From assembly GCA_943737045.1 (NCBI GenBank), contig CALSFV010000303.1, positions 124,001 to 188,000 on the forward strand: 64,000 bases of DNA. Reading direction: 5' to 3'. The notes under the pieces were generated by a model that searched no databases, was not told the origin of the DNA, and saw only the letters and a list, made by a program, of their open reading frames with translations. Positions 62,201 to 64,000 of this stretch are shown here, piece by piece. Numbering within the stretch: the first letter of the stretch is position 1; the number at the start of each line of letters is the position of its first letter. Position numbers and translations under genes: made by a program. The stretch is from Parapristionchus giblindavisi (Eukaryota; Nematoda; Chromadorea; Rhabditida; Diplogasteridae).

Positions 62201-63550
62201 TACATTCATTTAACATTAAACTGTTACAAAACAATAAAAAAAGGAAACTACACATACCCGTCCAGTCAATGACTGCAACAGTTTAGATAGAGCCCATCGA
62301 ATCCAGGCTGAAACAAATAATCATACTGTAACAATGGATAATACATCAATAAATCGATAAAACAATACTCAAATCAACATCAATCGATAAACAAATATTT
62401 AAATCAATACTTTACCTGGCAATATCGGATTGTTCTTGCCGGCCTCTTCCAGACATTGAATGATGAAACGGAGTTGACTGCTGAAAATCAATAATTTAAA
62501 TTATTATGTATCAATCAATAATCTATTAGTCAATCAATCAAATATATTCCTTCAAAGTCGTTCATACCCCCCCCATTTACTCCTTCTCGTTTTTACCCCT
62601 CTCAAGGTCTCATTGATATTTACTTGTTGAAGTTCTCACATCTTTTTGATATAAACAGCTGATGAAGTTGTTTAAAATGTATTAAAAAATTCAAAAATGG
62701 GGTAAGTTAGAAGCTTCGTGAAGGACATTCATCTGGAGTAAATACAAAAATATAATATAATAATAGGTAAAATAGAAAAATATGCGAACCTATTAGCAGA
62801 GGCCTCAAAGTCGTCCCTGCTACAATCGTGTTTGATGAGTAGATCGTACTTGCGATCGATAATGCTAGTAGCCAGATTGATTATGGTCGTGCATATTCTG
62901 GAACGCATCGATTAGCAGGAAAATATATTGACTACAACAAACAGAAGAAATATGTTTAAATAGTTCTTAACTAAAAATAGGATGTGTAAATAGTCAAACA
63001 CAATTGCAAGACATTTGATAAAATTGTTCGATTATTTATACATCCCACGTATTGTCAGTTCAATAATACTCAGACATGTTTTTGTGCATATGTACTTAGT
63101 GAGCATAGATGGGCACGCTGGGGGGAAAGGCTGTGCGCAAACCAGGGAATCAGGAGGCAAGGCTGTGCGCGTGGCTACGCCGAAATTTTTCTTACTAGAT
63201 TCGACTGGCGCACCGGTCCGATGGAAAGACAAGGCTGTGCGCCAAAAATATTCGTTTTCACGTGCCCACCTGTGTTAGTGAGCAAGATACACGAACGCTG
63301 CTATTTTCTTTGACATTTAATAAATAAACAAATGAATAAATAAAAACAATAGATAAATTCAACATTAATCTTACTGTGTCCTATTCTCCTTATCACTGGA
63401 CGATCTCAACTTCTCAATCTCATTGCACAATTGATCGGAATCTTTGGAATCTTCGACGAAGAGTTTATTTATCTTGTCCTTTTTAGCACAGTTTGTCGTT
63501 TTACGAGTAGGTTTAGGCGGTTTAGAACCTGAAGAGACAATATTACTCAT
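10352..63550 (-). CDS. atr (atl-1 ortholog): ATR checkpoint kinase (PIKK family), complete 81-exon gene
   Basis: Seen: 81 exons on the minus strand join in phase to a 7950-nt frame, 2649 residues plus stop. Exon coordinates are given in the block entries below. Landmarks in order are an N-terminal helical-repeat region, a UME-like region, a FAT domain, a PI3K-like kinase (GLGDRHAEN and HVDFN motifs) and a FATC end [10 protein letters not shown]. Known: ATR is a nuclear Ser/Thr kinase that is recruited with ATRIP to RPA-coated single-stranded DNA and phosphorylates Chk1 and other targets during replication stress. Human ATR is 2644 residues, so length and motif spacing are nearly the same. Exons average about 98 nt, while introns range from tens of bases to about 4.9 kb and hold most of the transposons here. 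Two introns look GC-AG and several acceptors are AAG or GAG. Inference: functional, since no frame is broken. The exact start is the least certain point. Confidence 0.97.
10824..11137. mobile_element. hAT-type MITE, internal TTTCG/CGAAA words
   Basis: Inverted termini AGGGCTGTGC, flanked by the 8-bp direct repeat ATTTAAAG (10816-10823 and 11138-11145), the target-site length of hAT transposons. The interior is almost entirely variations of TTTTTCG on one side and CGAAAAA on the other. No coding sequence. It lies in the intron between ATR exons 79 and 80. Confidence 0.85.
11320..15871 (-). CDS. atr: ATR exons 67-79 (residues ~2191-2596, PI3K-like kinase domain)
   Basis: Exons 67-79: 15768-15871, 14946-15058, 14528-14638, 13263-13319, 12950-13018, 12667-12750, 12377-12480, 12173-12274, 12016-12096, 11769-11892, 11606-11701, 11457-11558, 11320-11387. 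Seen: [19 protein letters not shown], then SYMILCK with the ATP-contacting Lys at about 2326; GLGDRHAEN with catalytic Asp about 2473 and Asn about 2478; HVDFN with metal-binding Asp about 2492; activation segment [20 protein letters not shown]. These positions fall within two residues of human K2327, D2475 and D2494. All catalytic residues are present, so an active kinase is expected. Introns are shorter here than in the 5' half, but a 906-bp foldback with tRNA-like arms separates exons 69 and 70. Confidence 0.98.
13568..13638 (+). other. tRNA-like sequence (A box/B box) in foldback left arm
   Basis: A box TGGCGCAGTGG (13575-13585) and B box GGTTCGATTCC (13617-13627) 31 nt apart, with a perfect GTGGG/CCCAC T-arm. 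Acceptor and anticodon stems do not close, so it is a pol III-promoter-like tRNA relic, not a working tRNA. Confidence 0.7.
13953..14024 (-). other. tRNA-like sequence in foldback right arm (inverted copy)
   Basis: Minus-strand A box TGGCGCAGTGG (14006-14016) and B box GGGTTCGATCC (13965-13975): the mirror of the copy at 13568-13638, with some substitutions but both boxes kept. Confidence 0.7.
14676..14735. repeat. (TTA)n microsatellite
   Basis: About 60 bp of uninterrupted ATT repeats. Similar tracts occur at about 25447, 26598, 37358, 43017, 44514, 47248 and 63567. Several probably mark LINE tails. Confidence 0.95.
16049..27783 (-). CDS. atr: ATR exons 48-66 (residues ~1608-2191, FAT domain)
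   Basis: Exons 48-66: 27681-27783, 27010-27088, 26845-26939, 26501-26593, 25519-25619, 25384-25417, 22030-22101, 21578-21703, 21130-21255, 20861-20950, 20215-20352, 18386-18471, 18101-18173, 17988-18032, 17666-17746, 17087-17161, 16794-16913, 16352-16461, 16049-16150. Diagnostic FAT matches: [18 protein letters not shown] (human VEAAWKLSQWDLVENYL), [18 protein letters not shown] (human SARVARKAGHHQTAYNAL), [15 protein letters not shown] (human MPRMLTLWLDYGTKA) and [14 protein letters not shown] is the helical TPR-like ring that embraces the PIKK kinase. Donors of exons 61 and 64 read GC (AG-GCGAGT). Exon 53 is only 34 nt. Exons 50-52 have AAG acceptors. Exons 62-65 are duplicated at 6.6-7.7 kb. 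Confidence 0.96.
18711..20210. repeat. 88-bp satellite, about 17 tandem copies
   Basis: Monomer begins GTAATCACCCAGTTCATC, continues through ACCGTACCCACCGTAACC and ends CGTCGTGTGTTCTC. Copies are nearly identical, with an A-to-T/G difference (CATATG versus CATAGG) splitting the array into two sub-blocks and a few small indels. The array fills the intron between ATR exons 58 and 59 and stops 4 bp from the exon 58 boundary: its last TCTCGTA-like word supplies the donor GTAC on the minus strand. Confidence 0.97.
21300..21557. repeat. 21-bp minisatellite
   Basis: About 12 copies of ACAATTCTACAGTAACCCTGC with substitutions, filling most of the 322-bp intron between ATR exons 55 and 56. Because 21 is a multiple of 3, several frames stay open by chance. 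These are not genes. Confidence 0.95.
23460..23900. repeat. Three diverged ~150-bp tandem repeats with a conserved 20-bp core
   Basis: The core ATTGCGCAGGTCCTCACGTG is identical at 23546-23565, 23695-23714 and 23846-23865 (spacing 149 and 151), while the flanking sequence is clearly diverged. It lies in the centre of the palindromic Tc1-like element. Confidence 0.9.
24862..25057 (-). mobile_element. SINE-like retroposon with (TTTACC)n tail
   Basis: 196 bp, minus-strand orientation, ending in TACCTTTACCTTTACC, flanked by GTGTAA on both sides. It interrupts the right arm of the Tc1-like element. A 5'-truncated relative lies at 38597-38679. No clear RNA polymerase III boxes or coding sequence, so a short LINE 3' end is equally possible. 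Confidence 0.75.
25770..26068 (+). mobile_element. 3' end of a LINE with (TTTGA)n tail
   Basis: A plus-strand frame ends ERHWTDVLA, followed by GTAAGAAGACTAGT and TAACGTGATAAGAAG and a tail of TTTGATTTGATTTGAT. The same end sequence occurs on the minus strand at 54931-55071, next to ERHTLDR from 59169 onward, so both belong to one LINE family. 5' truncated. Confidence 0.72.
26333..26476. mobile_element. Palindromic MITE (GTGGCCGTATGCAAGAAC)
   Basis: About 144 bp almost perfectly palindromic, with a GGCGGAGG...CCTCCGCC centre and GACGTCAT-type words. A second copy is at 42300-42440, and a related element with the same design is at 49744-49890. Confidence 0.9.
26598..26670. repeat. (AAT)n microsatellite at an ATR splice acceptor
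   Basis: About 24 AAT units. On the minus strand they form the (ATT)n tract directly before the AAGAAG acceptor of ATR exon 51. Confidence 0.95.
27263..27650. mobile_element. MITE with CCATACATGGGCGG termini, G-rich interior
   Basis: Inverted termini CCATACATGGGCGG / CCGCCCATGTATGG, flanked by a GACTGGA repeat. The interior holds a second nested palindrome (GCCGCTAGCGGCA) and two poly-G tracts near 27376 and 27410. Same termini family as 45213-45404 and 49893-50024. Confidence 0.75.
27875..28072. repeat. MITE with GACCGCATTTTGAGCC repeats
   Basis: Begins GGTCGAAAAGTATGTTACAAA-like and ends with GCTATTCGACC. Internal units CCTGACCGCATTTTGAGCC repeat about four times. Relatives at 35538-35650 and 43869-44010 share both ends. 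Confidence 0.8.
28201..37764 (-). CDS. atr: ATR exons 34-47 (residues ~1177-1608, helical repeats to FAT)
   Basis: Exons 34-47: 37625-37764, 37221-37333, 36236-36313, 35079-35189, 34894-34983, 34238-34380, 31958-32030, 31535-31594, 31386-31466, 31281-31328, 30957-31058, 30516-30631, 30171-30246, 28201-28262. Exons 36-37 give [18 protein letters not shown], the near-invariant CLGELGAIDPGRLDFS stretch of ATR. Exon 38 gives [19 protein letters not shown], matching the human AYADNSRAQDSAAYAIQ segment. Exons 41-42 give [20 protein letters not shown], and exon 47 gives the conserved DGVAG. A 2.1-kb tandem array fills the intron between exons 39 and 40, and a 1.6-kb foldback lies between exons 46 and 47. 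Exon 37 has an AAG acceptor. Alignment with human ATR is nearly gapless in several places. Confidence 0.95.
28273..29910. mobile_element. 1.6-kb foldback with an insertion in one arm
   Basis: Left arm 28277-28374 plus 28767-29170, right arm about 29405-29906 inverted, with ends GAGAGACTATCTG. The arms share GAACCGATCGGGCCCAAATC and GGTCTTTTT-type words. A roughly 390-bp block (28376-28766) is present only in the left arm. No transposase seen. Lies between ATR exons 46 and 47. Confidence 0.88.
32106..34226. repeat. 31-bp tandem repeat with 179-bp higher-order units
   Basis: Base unit CATACATGTACAGTACTCCA plus CAGTACCAC (31 bp). From 32106 to about 33640 it is organised into nearly identical 179-bp higher-order units (about 8.5 copies: three 31-mers plus a diverged 86-bp segment with CACCATATATGTAGAGTACC). 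From 33640 to 34226 it is simple 31-mers. It almost fills the intron between ATR exons 39 and 40, ending about 11 bp from the exon 39 boundary. Long Tyr-rich frames on both strands are by-products of the repeat. Confidence 0.98.
34390..34560 (-). repeat. Repeat with (TTA)n tail, related to 44514-44760
   Basis: (AAT)n tract followed by GATCAACAGTAATCAA, then TCTCACCAGCAACATTC. The same order occurs at 44514-44730. It may be the 3' end of minus-strand retroposons. Confidence 0.6.
35671..36184. mobile_element. hAT-type MITE, internal ACACAAAA words
   Basis: Inverted termini CAGGGCTGGGA / TCCCAGCCCTG, with imperfect 8-bp flanks (GTCCGAAT / GAACGAAT). The interior next to each end consists of TTTTGTGT/ACACAAAA repeats, and the centre is non-repetitive. 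Between ATR exons 36 and 37. Confidence 0.8.
36575..36845. mobile_element. MITE-like repeat with GATGGTCTAT ends
   Basis: Ends GTGATGGTCTATC and GACCATGTC in inverted orientation, with internal repeated GCGGGTGGGTA units. No coding sequence. Confidence 0.6.
36920..37109. mobile_element. MULE-type MITE (ATAGGTGGGC family), copy 1
   Basis: Termini ATAGGTGGGCACG / GGGAGCGTGAAAACG-type, with internal GGCTGTGCGCAAA repeats. Flanked by a 9-bp duplication TCCTAGAC(C/A). 9-bp duplications are typical of Mutator-like elements. Confidence 0.85.
38042..41402 (-). CDS. atr: ATR exons 29-33 (residues ~966-1177, UME-like region)
   Basis: Exons 29-33: 41268-41402, 39402-39547, 39041-39173, 38747-38845, 38042-38163. 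The segment reads through [45 protein letters not shown] and [17 protein letters not shown]. This matches the order and spacing of the UME domain of ATR/Mei-41/Esr1 proteins, which in human ends with a run like VIVALLPLIHIQP. The domain is defined by conservation and probably contributes to the solenoid. The intron between exons 29 and 30 contains a complete Tc4/Tc5-like foldback transposon, and the intron between exons 32 and 33 contains an RTE fragment and a short retroposon. Exon 32 uses an AAG acceptor. Confidence 0.9.
38201..38540 (+). mobile_element. 5'-truncated RTE-type LINE fragment
   Basis: 340 bp, flanked by the 12-bp duplication ATCAGAGGAATC (38189-38200 and 38541-38552), ending in (TAATG)n. 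The frame reads [20 protein letters not shown], then [11 protein letters not shown] and TRWRTLM, a common C-terminal tail of RTE/R4-like reverse transcriptases in nematodes. Confidence 0.88.
38597..38679 (-). mobile_element. Truncated copy of the (TTTACC)n-tailed retroposon
   Basis: 83 bp matching the tail end of 24862-25057, flanked by the perfect 12-bp duplication AATAATATTAGT (38585-38596, 38680-38691). This confirms that the family moves by target-primed reverse transcription. Confidence 0.85.
39931..40000 (+). other. tRNA-like sequence in Tc4/Tc5-like left arm
   Basis: A box TGGTATAGTGG (39938-39948) and B box AGTTCGATTCC (39981-39991), 32 nt apart. Stems do not fold as a proper tRNA. 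Confidence 0.68.
40044..40542 (-). CDS. Putative transposon-encoded protein, two exons, 141 aa
   Basis: Exon 1 40276-40542 ([19 protein letters not shown]...) ends in an acidic [18 protein letters not shown] stretch and AITVDQ with a CAG-GTGACT donor. Exon 2 40044-40202 follows a TTCAG acceptor in phase and reads [20 protein letters not shown], then [10 protein letters not shown], and stops inside the left inverted repeat. An acidic block followed by a Met-x-x-Ala-x-x-Phe-Tyr-Arg segment is reminiscent of N-terminal regions of nematode transposon proteins, but I do not recognise the family with confidence. No catalytic domain: it is a fragment of a transposase or a captured exon. Confidence 0.5.
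40811..40882 (-). other. tRNA-like sequence in Tc4/Tc5-like right arm
   Basis: Inverted copy of 39931-40000: A box at 40865-40875 and B box at 40822-40832 on the minus strand, both intact. Confidence 0.68.
41730..54419 (-). CDS. atr: ATR exons 13-28 (residues ~436-965, HEAT-repeat solenoid)
   Basis: Exons 13-28: 54194-54419, 53679-53732, 50259-50351, 50058-50154, 49412-49551, 48530-48649, 48120-48231, 47163-47227, 46962-47023, 44423-44495, 44234-44301, 43612-43684, 43335-43439, 42880-43005, 42168-42235, 41730-41835. Exon 13 is the largest (226 nt) and encodes a Ser/Thr-rich linker. Exons 15-18 match conserved ATR landmarks: VLSLPW, then a segment with [18 protein letters not shown] followed by [13 protein letters not shown], which aligns with the human FPRRIFLEWRTAVYNWAL region. 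Exon 15 has a GAG acceptor, and a mariner insertion lies 46 bp upstream of it in transcript terms. All phases close without frameshift. Function: an alpha-solenoid scaffold rather than a catalytic part. Confidence 0.9.
42300..42440. mobile_element. Palindromic MITE, second copy of 26333-26476
   Basis: Same GTGGCCGTATGCAAGAAC ends and GGCGGAGG/CCTCCGCC centre, with about a dozen differences. Between ATR exons 26 and 27. Confidence 0.9.
43017..43137. repeat. (ATT)n and (ATC)n microsatellite
   Basis: About 20 ATT units, then an (ATC)n tract, upstream of ATR exon 26 in transcript direction. Confidence 0.95.
43869..44215. repeat. Two adjacent MITE-like repeats
   Basis: 43869-44010 is the GGTCGAAAAGTACGTCACAAA / GCTATTCGACC family (see 27875). 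44018-44215 shares GACCCACTATATAAGGCCCA and AATAACGAATTTTGTGAAT with an inverted relative at 61065-61270. Confidence 0.75.
44795..45204. mobile_element. hAT-type MITE, internal TTTTACG/CGTAAAA words
   Basis: Ends CAGGGCTGTGC / GCAAAGCCCTG, flanked by GGGTATAC (44787-44794, 45205-45212). Ends are packed with TTTTACG repeats on both sides of a unique centre. Same termini as 10824 and 35671. It sits beside a second MITE that shares the same target copy. Confidence 0.88.
45213..45404. mobile_element. MITE with CATACATGGGCG termini, 9-bp duplication
   Basis: Inverted ends CATACATGGGCG / CGCCCATGTATG, flanked by GGGGTATAC (45204-45212, 45405-45413). A related copy at 49893-50024 is flanked by ACCTATAC. 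Internal words TGTAAAATTAGGGCTTTTCG occur in both in opposite orientation. Confidence 0.85.
45585..46417. mobile_element. MULE-type MITE (ATAGGTGGGC family) interrupted by a foldback
   Basis: Outer element flanked by GCTAATGAG (45575-45583, 46418-46426). Its right end is split off by an inner foldback at 45748-46393. Confidence 0.85.
45748..46393. mobile_element. Foldback nested in MITE, arms ~225 bp
   Basis: Arms 45748-45980 and 46165-46393 are near-perfect inverted copies with a GGGGGGCGATCGATTTGCC terminus. Flanked by the 9-bp duplication CTTTCTCCC (45739-45747, 46394-46402), as for Mutator-like elements. No coding capacity. Confidence 0.88.
46486..46562 (+). other. tRNA-like sequence (A box/B box)
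   Basis: A box TAGCGCAGTGG (46493-46503) and B box AGTTCGATACC (46544-46554), 40 nt apart. Neighbouring sequence has repeated GTGTCTCA/TGAGACA words (about 45465-45560 and 46590-46695), possibly marking another non-autonomous element. Confidence 0.6.
46768..46941. mobile_element. MITE with CCATAAGTGGGC / GCCCACATAAGG ends
   Basis: Palindromic ends with a GCCGCTGGAAATTAAAATCG interior shared with 27263-27650. Non-coding. Between ATR exons 21 and 22. Confidence 0.75.
48826..49035. repeat. ~48-bp tandem repeat of TACAGTA and ATCGATAATA words
   Basis: About four units of the form CGTAAGCTACAGTACTCG plus ATAATACAATAACC in the intron between ATR exons 17 and 18. Confidence 0.85.
49081..49275. mobile_element. 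MULE-type MITE (ATAGGTGGGC family), intact copy
   Basis: Ends ATAGGTGGGCGCGTGAAAAC / CGTGCCCACCTATG. Flanked by the perfect 9-bp duplication CACAGAAGC. Confidence 0.88.
49744..50024. mobile_element. Two adjacent MITEs
   Basis: 49744-49890 is a palindrome with CCATGAACGTTGGC-type ends and GACGTCA centre words, related in design to 26333-26476. 49893-50024 is a CATACATGGGCGG-type element flanked by ACCTATAC (49885-49892, 50025-50032). Confidence 0.78.
50840..52258. mobile_element. Foldback nested in the mariner, with a tRNA-like module
   Basis: Arms about 50840-51235 and 51884-52258 are inverted copies (GGAGCTCCGTAGCTCTTCGG and so on) around a 650-bp unique centre that carries a tRNA-like sequence. 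It interrupts the mariner transposase between its central and C-terminal motifs. Confidence 0.85.
51725..51797 (-). other. tRNA-like sequence in foldback centre
   Basis: Minus-strand A box TAGTGTAGTGG (51780-51790) and B box GTGTTCGATCC (51737-51747), 32 nt apart. Partial T-arm only. Confidence 0.68.
53917..54107. mobile_element. MULE-type MITE (ATAGATGGGC family)
   Basis: Ends ATAGATGGGCACGCTGG / CGCGCCCACCTATG. Flanks share GATTAATG. Internal GGCTGTGCGCAAAC and GGCAAAGCTGGGCGCAAA repeats. Confidence 0.85.
54481..54624 (-). repeat. Five tandem hairpins with conserved tetraloop
   Basis: Hairpins at 54488-54509, 54520-54541, 54546-54565, 54570-54591 and 54600-54621, with perfect stems of 8-9 bp. 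Stem sequences differ (ACTTGTATT, CTATACTT, TCTGTATT) but stay fully paired. The loop is always (A/G)CCA on the plus strand (TGGY on the minus). Linkers are CTGCCT-like. They lie between an LTR fragment and a LINE tail, in the position of an LTR-element leader. Confidence 0.9.
54712..54930 (-). mobile_element. Solo LTR-like sequence with primer-binding-site-like leader
   Basis: 219 bp in minus orientation, TGTACGCC...CATAACA, with a TATATAAG TATA box near 54835 and an AATAAA signal near 54750, directly followed by TTTTGGCGACCAGGATTG, which resembles Ty3/gypsy-type primer-binding sites. The leader continues to 54481. No gag or pol. Inference: a truncated LTR retrotransposon. Confidence 0.68.
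54931..55071 (-). mobile_element. 3' UTR of the minus-strand LINE (continues from 59169)
   Basis: Minus strand: GACCGACCGCTCAATGATG, stop, then GGCATAAGAAGACTAG and TAACGTGATAAGAAG, matching the LINE end at 25970-26050. The (TTGAT)n tail reappears at 54463-54480 beyond the LTR fragment. Confidence 0.72.
55223..56155 (+). CDS. LINE ORF1 protein (310 aa)
   Basis: ATG at 55223 ([20 protein letters not shown]) chosen over an upstream in-frame non-ATG extension. The protein has a hydrophobic start, a Ser/Thr-rich linker, a charged middle ([35 protein letters not shown]) and a basic region [20 protein letters not shown] that recurs in ORF1 of CR1-clade elements. The C-terminus is Pro/Ser-rich and no zinc knuckle is seen. 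Role by family: an RNA-binding chaperone of the retrotransposon. It ends 78 bp before ORF2, so ORF2 may be translated by reinitiation. Confidence 0.8.
   Translation: MSSGLNMVSQESFNELISLFKVVLPILIRIDQHLQSVPSAPLSSDALSSPSTLISSLKSIASVVTPSSTCTSPQLTYADLVKTIGKDSDSIVKKSKKAVIVGIKEKNSPAETAKEDELLINSIIQHTNNQELKESLKKGEITHERYPAEAKHGKRLIKLTLPSNRLRDDLLDIIRRNVSKPECISKHKGAFIRRDLMPLELAQERLARQEARRLNLIAGCLRYGVRDDKLIKFKSERPLPPSYTNPSRDHETKDQKSVNLTADTIISGRPPSADASAAPPPDVSNSAGSSTPNVTIRRPKDAPSVSSVSG
56234..58927 (+). CDS. LINE ORF2: AP-like endonuclease and reverse transcriptase (897 aa)
   Basis: Residues 1-230: AP-endonuclease-like domain with [15 protein letters not shown] (metal-binding Glu), [19 protein letters not shown] and a SDHTSI catalytic His motif. 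Residues about 420-720: reverse transcriptase with [59 protein letters not shown] and the active site FADDIKIY. The C-terminal part is the usual thumb/tail and ends DIWNSLP. No frameshift or nonsense codon is present, so the enzyme is probably functional or very recently so. Domain order and motifs fit the CR1/Jockey group (nematode Sam/Frodo-like). Confidence 0.95.
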   Translation: MNHISCFYANSRSLRSKISFLSFLLDSFLFHILAFSESWLGHDDNDCMFVGRSPDYSIFRTDRPRIPSQGRGGGVCLFIHCSLTPILHKSLTIPGFEIISVDIHPSPTSHLHHNKIRLVLVYRAPNSPISSNIPFIDLLTQCTDCPHPSVLFGDFNYPNIDWSSLTSQPSNDFLDFAIDHHFHQFVSFPTRVNHVLDLVLSNFPIISSIKASYPISDHTSISFSISSPPPIRHKPPPIRQYHLADWQAINDSIFMHNWTFALSNLPVNESYEYFVCFLNNLLDEFVPIKCIQPTSKYPRSLRILFSRLQRYQTVAPNSVLTTNIRNKFSRSLRQFECDLELKAIHSPNTKSFYNLCKSRLKSSNSDVSGVVDLNSNLLLNSQAKANAFSEYFTNVQTPPQLSPLPKLIQGTYSFDLPYISPAQILSAISNLVPKNNTSPDAIPNLVYLKCKTSIVVPLTIIFNQSLTTSTVPLAWKTAIVKPIPKKPRNNNISNYRPISLTATSSKIFEKILIDCIVSYLDDHDILDTHQAGFRNNRSTTTQLVETYSNYLSNFSRGSSIDSIYFDYAKAFDSIDHRLLLYKLSKIGFSDHIVAWFRSYLFGRTQSIFIDNVFSPPAPIISGVPQGSSIGPLLFILYLNDIQSIIPPHINHGIFADDIKIYAPVPASSTDIQYTIDQISEWSKLWNMTLSPTKCTVMHFGPLKNRATYFLDGYALSPSPIVKDLGIHMTPNLKFNDHISIIANRARQRANILFKTIYSNSKEIFLKAYCVYVRPILESSTVVFNPTSKHLTNYLEDVQRNYTKRMLAKCRLPPSPYHDRLTYLNLDTLEYRRAIYDIQFIHNTIHKLNLFDSSNLFSVLPSQYNRLSHPFRIVLPYRISTTHTTCASRSIDIWNSLP
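59169..59472 (-). mobile_element. C-terminal fragment of a minus-strand LINE reverse transcriptase
   Basis: The frame reads [39 protein letters not shown] and [12 protein letters not shown], a standard C-terminal tail of LINE polyproteins. 5' truncated near 59430. Interrupted after LDR by the CR1-like LINE and continuing at 55071. Confidence 0.85.
59451..63550 (-). CDS. atr: ATR exons 1-12 (residues 1-436, N-terminal helical repeats)
   Basis: Exons 1-12: 63375-63550, 62790-62897, 62416-62480, 62258-62307, 61796-61910, 61384-61504, 60835-60949, 60667-60762, 60548-60619, 60312-60468, 59919-60031, 59451-59569. The start chosen is the ATG at 63548-63550 ([14 protein letters not shown]). Exon 1 is basic and low-complexity and runs into exon 2 with [18 protein letters not shown] at 63529-63531 inside exon 1 could also be a splice acceptor, which would move the start upstream. 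A possible spliced-leader acceptor (CCATAG) lies about 5 nt before the ATG. The rest is helical, Leu-rich HEAT-like sequence with weak similarity to other ATRs, as expected: the family is conserved mainly in the C-terminal third. In human ATR the N-terminal region binds ATRIP. Confidence 0.85.
61065..61270. repeat. MITE-like repeat related to 44018-44215
   Basis: Contains GGTACCCTCG, TATAGTGGGCCAATTC and CAATCCTCGCACTGCGAGGG, matching 44018-44215 in opposite orientation. Between ATR exons 6 and 7. Confidence 0.75.
63105..63274. mobile_element. MULE-type MITE (ATAGATGGGC family)
   Basis: Ends ATAGATGGGCACGCTGG / CGTGCCCACCTGTG. Flanked by the perfect 9-bp duplication TTAGTGAGC (63096-63104, 63275-63283). 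In the first ATR intron. Confidence 0.88.
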
Positions 63551-63563
63551 AATATCTATGGAG

Positions 63564-63596
<33 letters not shown>

Positions 63597-64000
63597 GAAA
63601 CATTATTTATCAAGATTAGCTATGGACTGCCACTGAATTTGAAGATCAGAGAAAGAAAGAAATTTATTAGAGTCAAAAGATAACGAAGGAGGAGGGGTTC
63701 AATGTGATAAGAAGTGCAATATTAAAAGGCAACATATTGCGAAGATTCGCCCTGCTTTGGCCCCTTTTATATATGATATGCCGGCAGAATAACGCGTTAT
63801 TATTATTGTTTGATTAATAAAAGACTATAATAGTTTCAGCATACTACGGAATACCGGCTGGCATGGAGAAAGAAGATAAGAGTGTGGGAAAATCGTTCCT
63901 TTTACTTGCCCTCTCTGGTATTGAAATCCTTGCATGATCACGAATACAAGTATAATCATGCATGATTCGACATTGCATGCACGATCATGCATGGAATTTC
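63551..64000. promoter_or_regulatory. ATR upstream region
   Basis: Holds the probable ATR 5' UTR/promoter on the minus strand: an (ATT)n tract next to the start codon and, at the far right, a GCATG-rich palindromic stretch (CATGCATGATTCGACATTGC and GATCATGCATGG near 63957-63995). No other gene seen. No core-promoter element is assignable with confidence. Confidence 0.4.

Noticed and set aside
63371..63613. Extended N-terminus of ATR through a poly-Ile stretch
   Set aside because: The Ile run is an (ATT)n microsatellite. The ATG at 63550 is preferred.

Overview
This is eukaryotic genomic DNA, most likely from a nematode. The window is dominated by one very large, intron-rich gene on the minus strand. 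An interstitial array at about 7.7-9.5 kb is built on TTAGGC, the nematode telomere motif, and the transposon content (Tc1/mariner, Tc4/Tc5-like foldbacks, CR1- and RTE-type LINEs, MULE and hAT MITEs) fits. Many short exons and frequent TACCGTA/TACAGTA words would suit a rhabditine or diplogastrid-like worm, but the species is not determined.

The gene is ATR, the DNA-damage checkpoint kinase (ATL-1 in Caenorhabditis). I traced 81 coding exons from a start codon at 63550 down to a stop at 10352. All 80 junction phases are consistent. The spliced reading frame is 7950 nt (2649 residues plus stop), very close to the 2644 residues of human ATR. Order along the protein: N-terminal helical repeats (63.5-41.7 kb), UME region (41.4-38.0 kb), more helical repeats (37.8-28.2 kb), FAT (27.8-16.0 kb), PI3K-like kinase (15.9-11.3 kb) and FATC (10.7-10.35 kb). 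It is the only convincing host gene.

Layout, left to right. 0-6.6 kb: intergenic DNA with a palindromic mariner, a palindromic Tc1-like element, a foldback and a LINE relic. 6.6-7.7 kb: a decayed direct duplicate of ATR exons 62-65. 7.7-9.5 kb: a head-to-head TTAGGC/GCCTAA array. 10.35-63.55 kb: ATR, whose introns carry nearly everything else. These include an 88-bp satellite (18.7-20.2 kb), a palindromic Tc1-like element (22.2-25.2 kb), foldbacks (13.3, 28.3, 39.7 and 45.7 kb), a 31/179-bp higher-order tandem array (32.1-34.2 kb), a mariner split by a foldback (50.4-53.2 kb), and a nest in which an intact 4.1-kb CR1-like LINE sits inside an older minus-strand LINE next to an LTR fragment (54.5-59.4 kb). 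63.55-64.0 kb: ATR upstream region.

The most unusual signals are: five tandem hairpins with compensating stem changes beside the LTR; tRNA-like A/B-box modules carried in foldback elements; hAT-type MITEs with the same termini but different internal word repeats; recurrent GTACGGTA splice donors; and the fused-telomere-like array beside a broken ATR duplicate.
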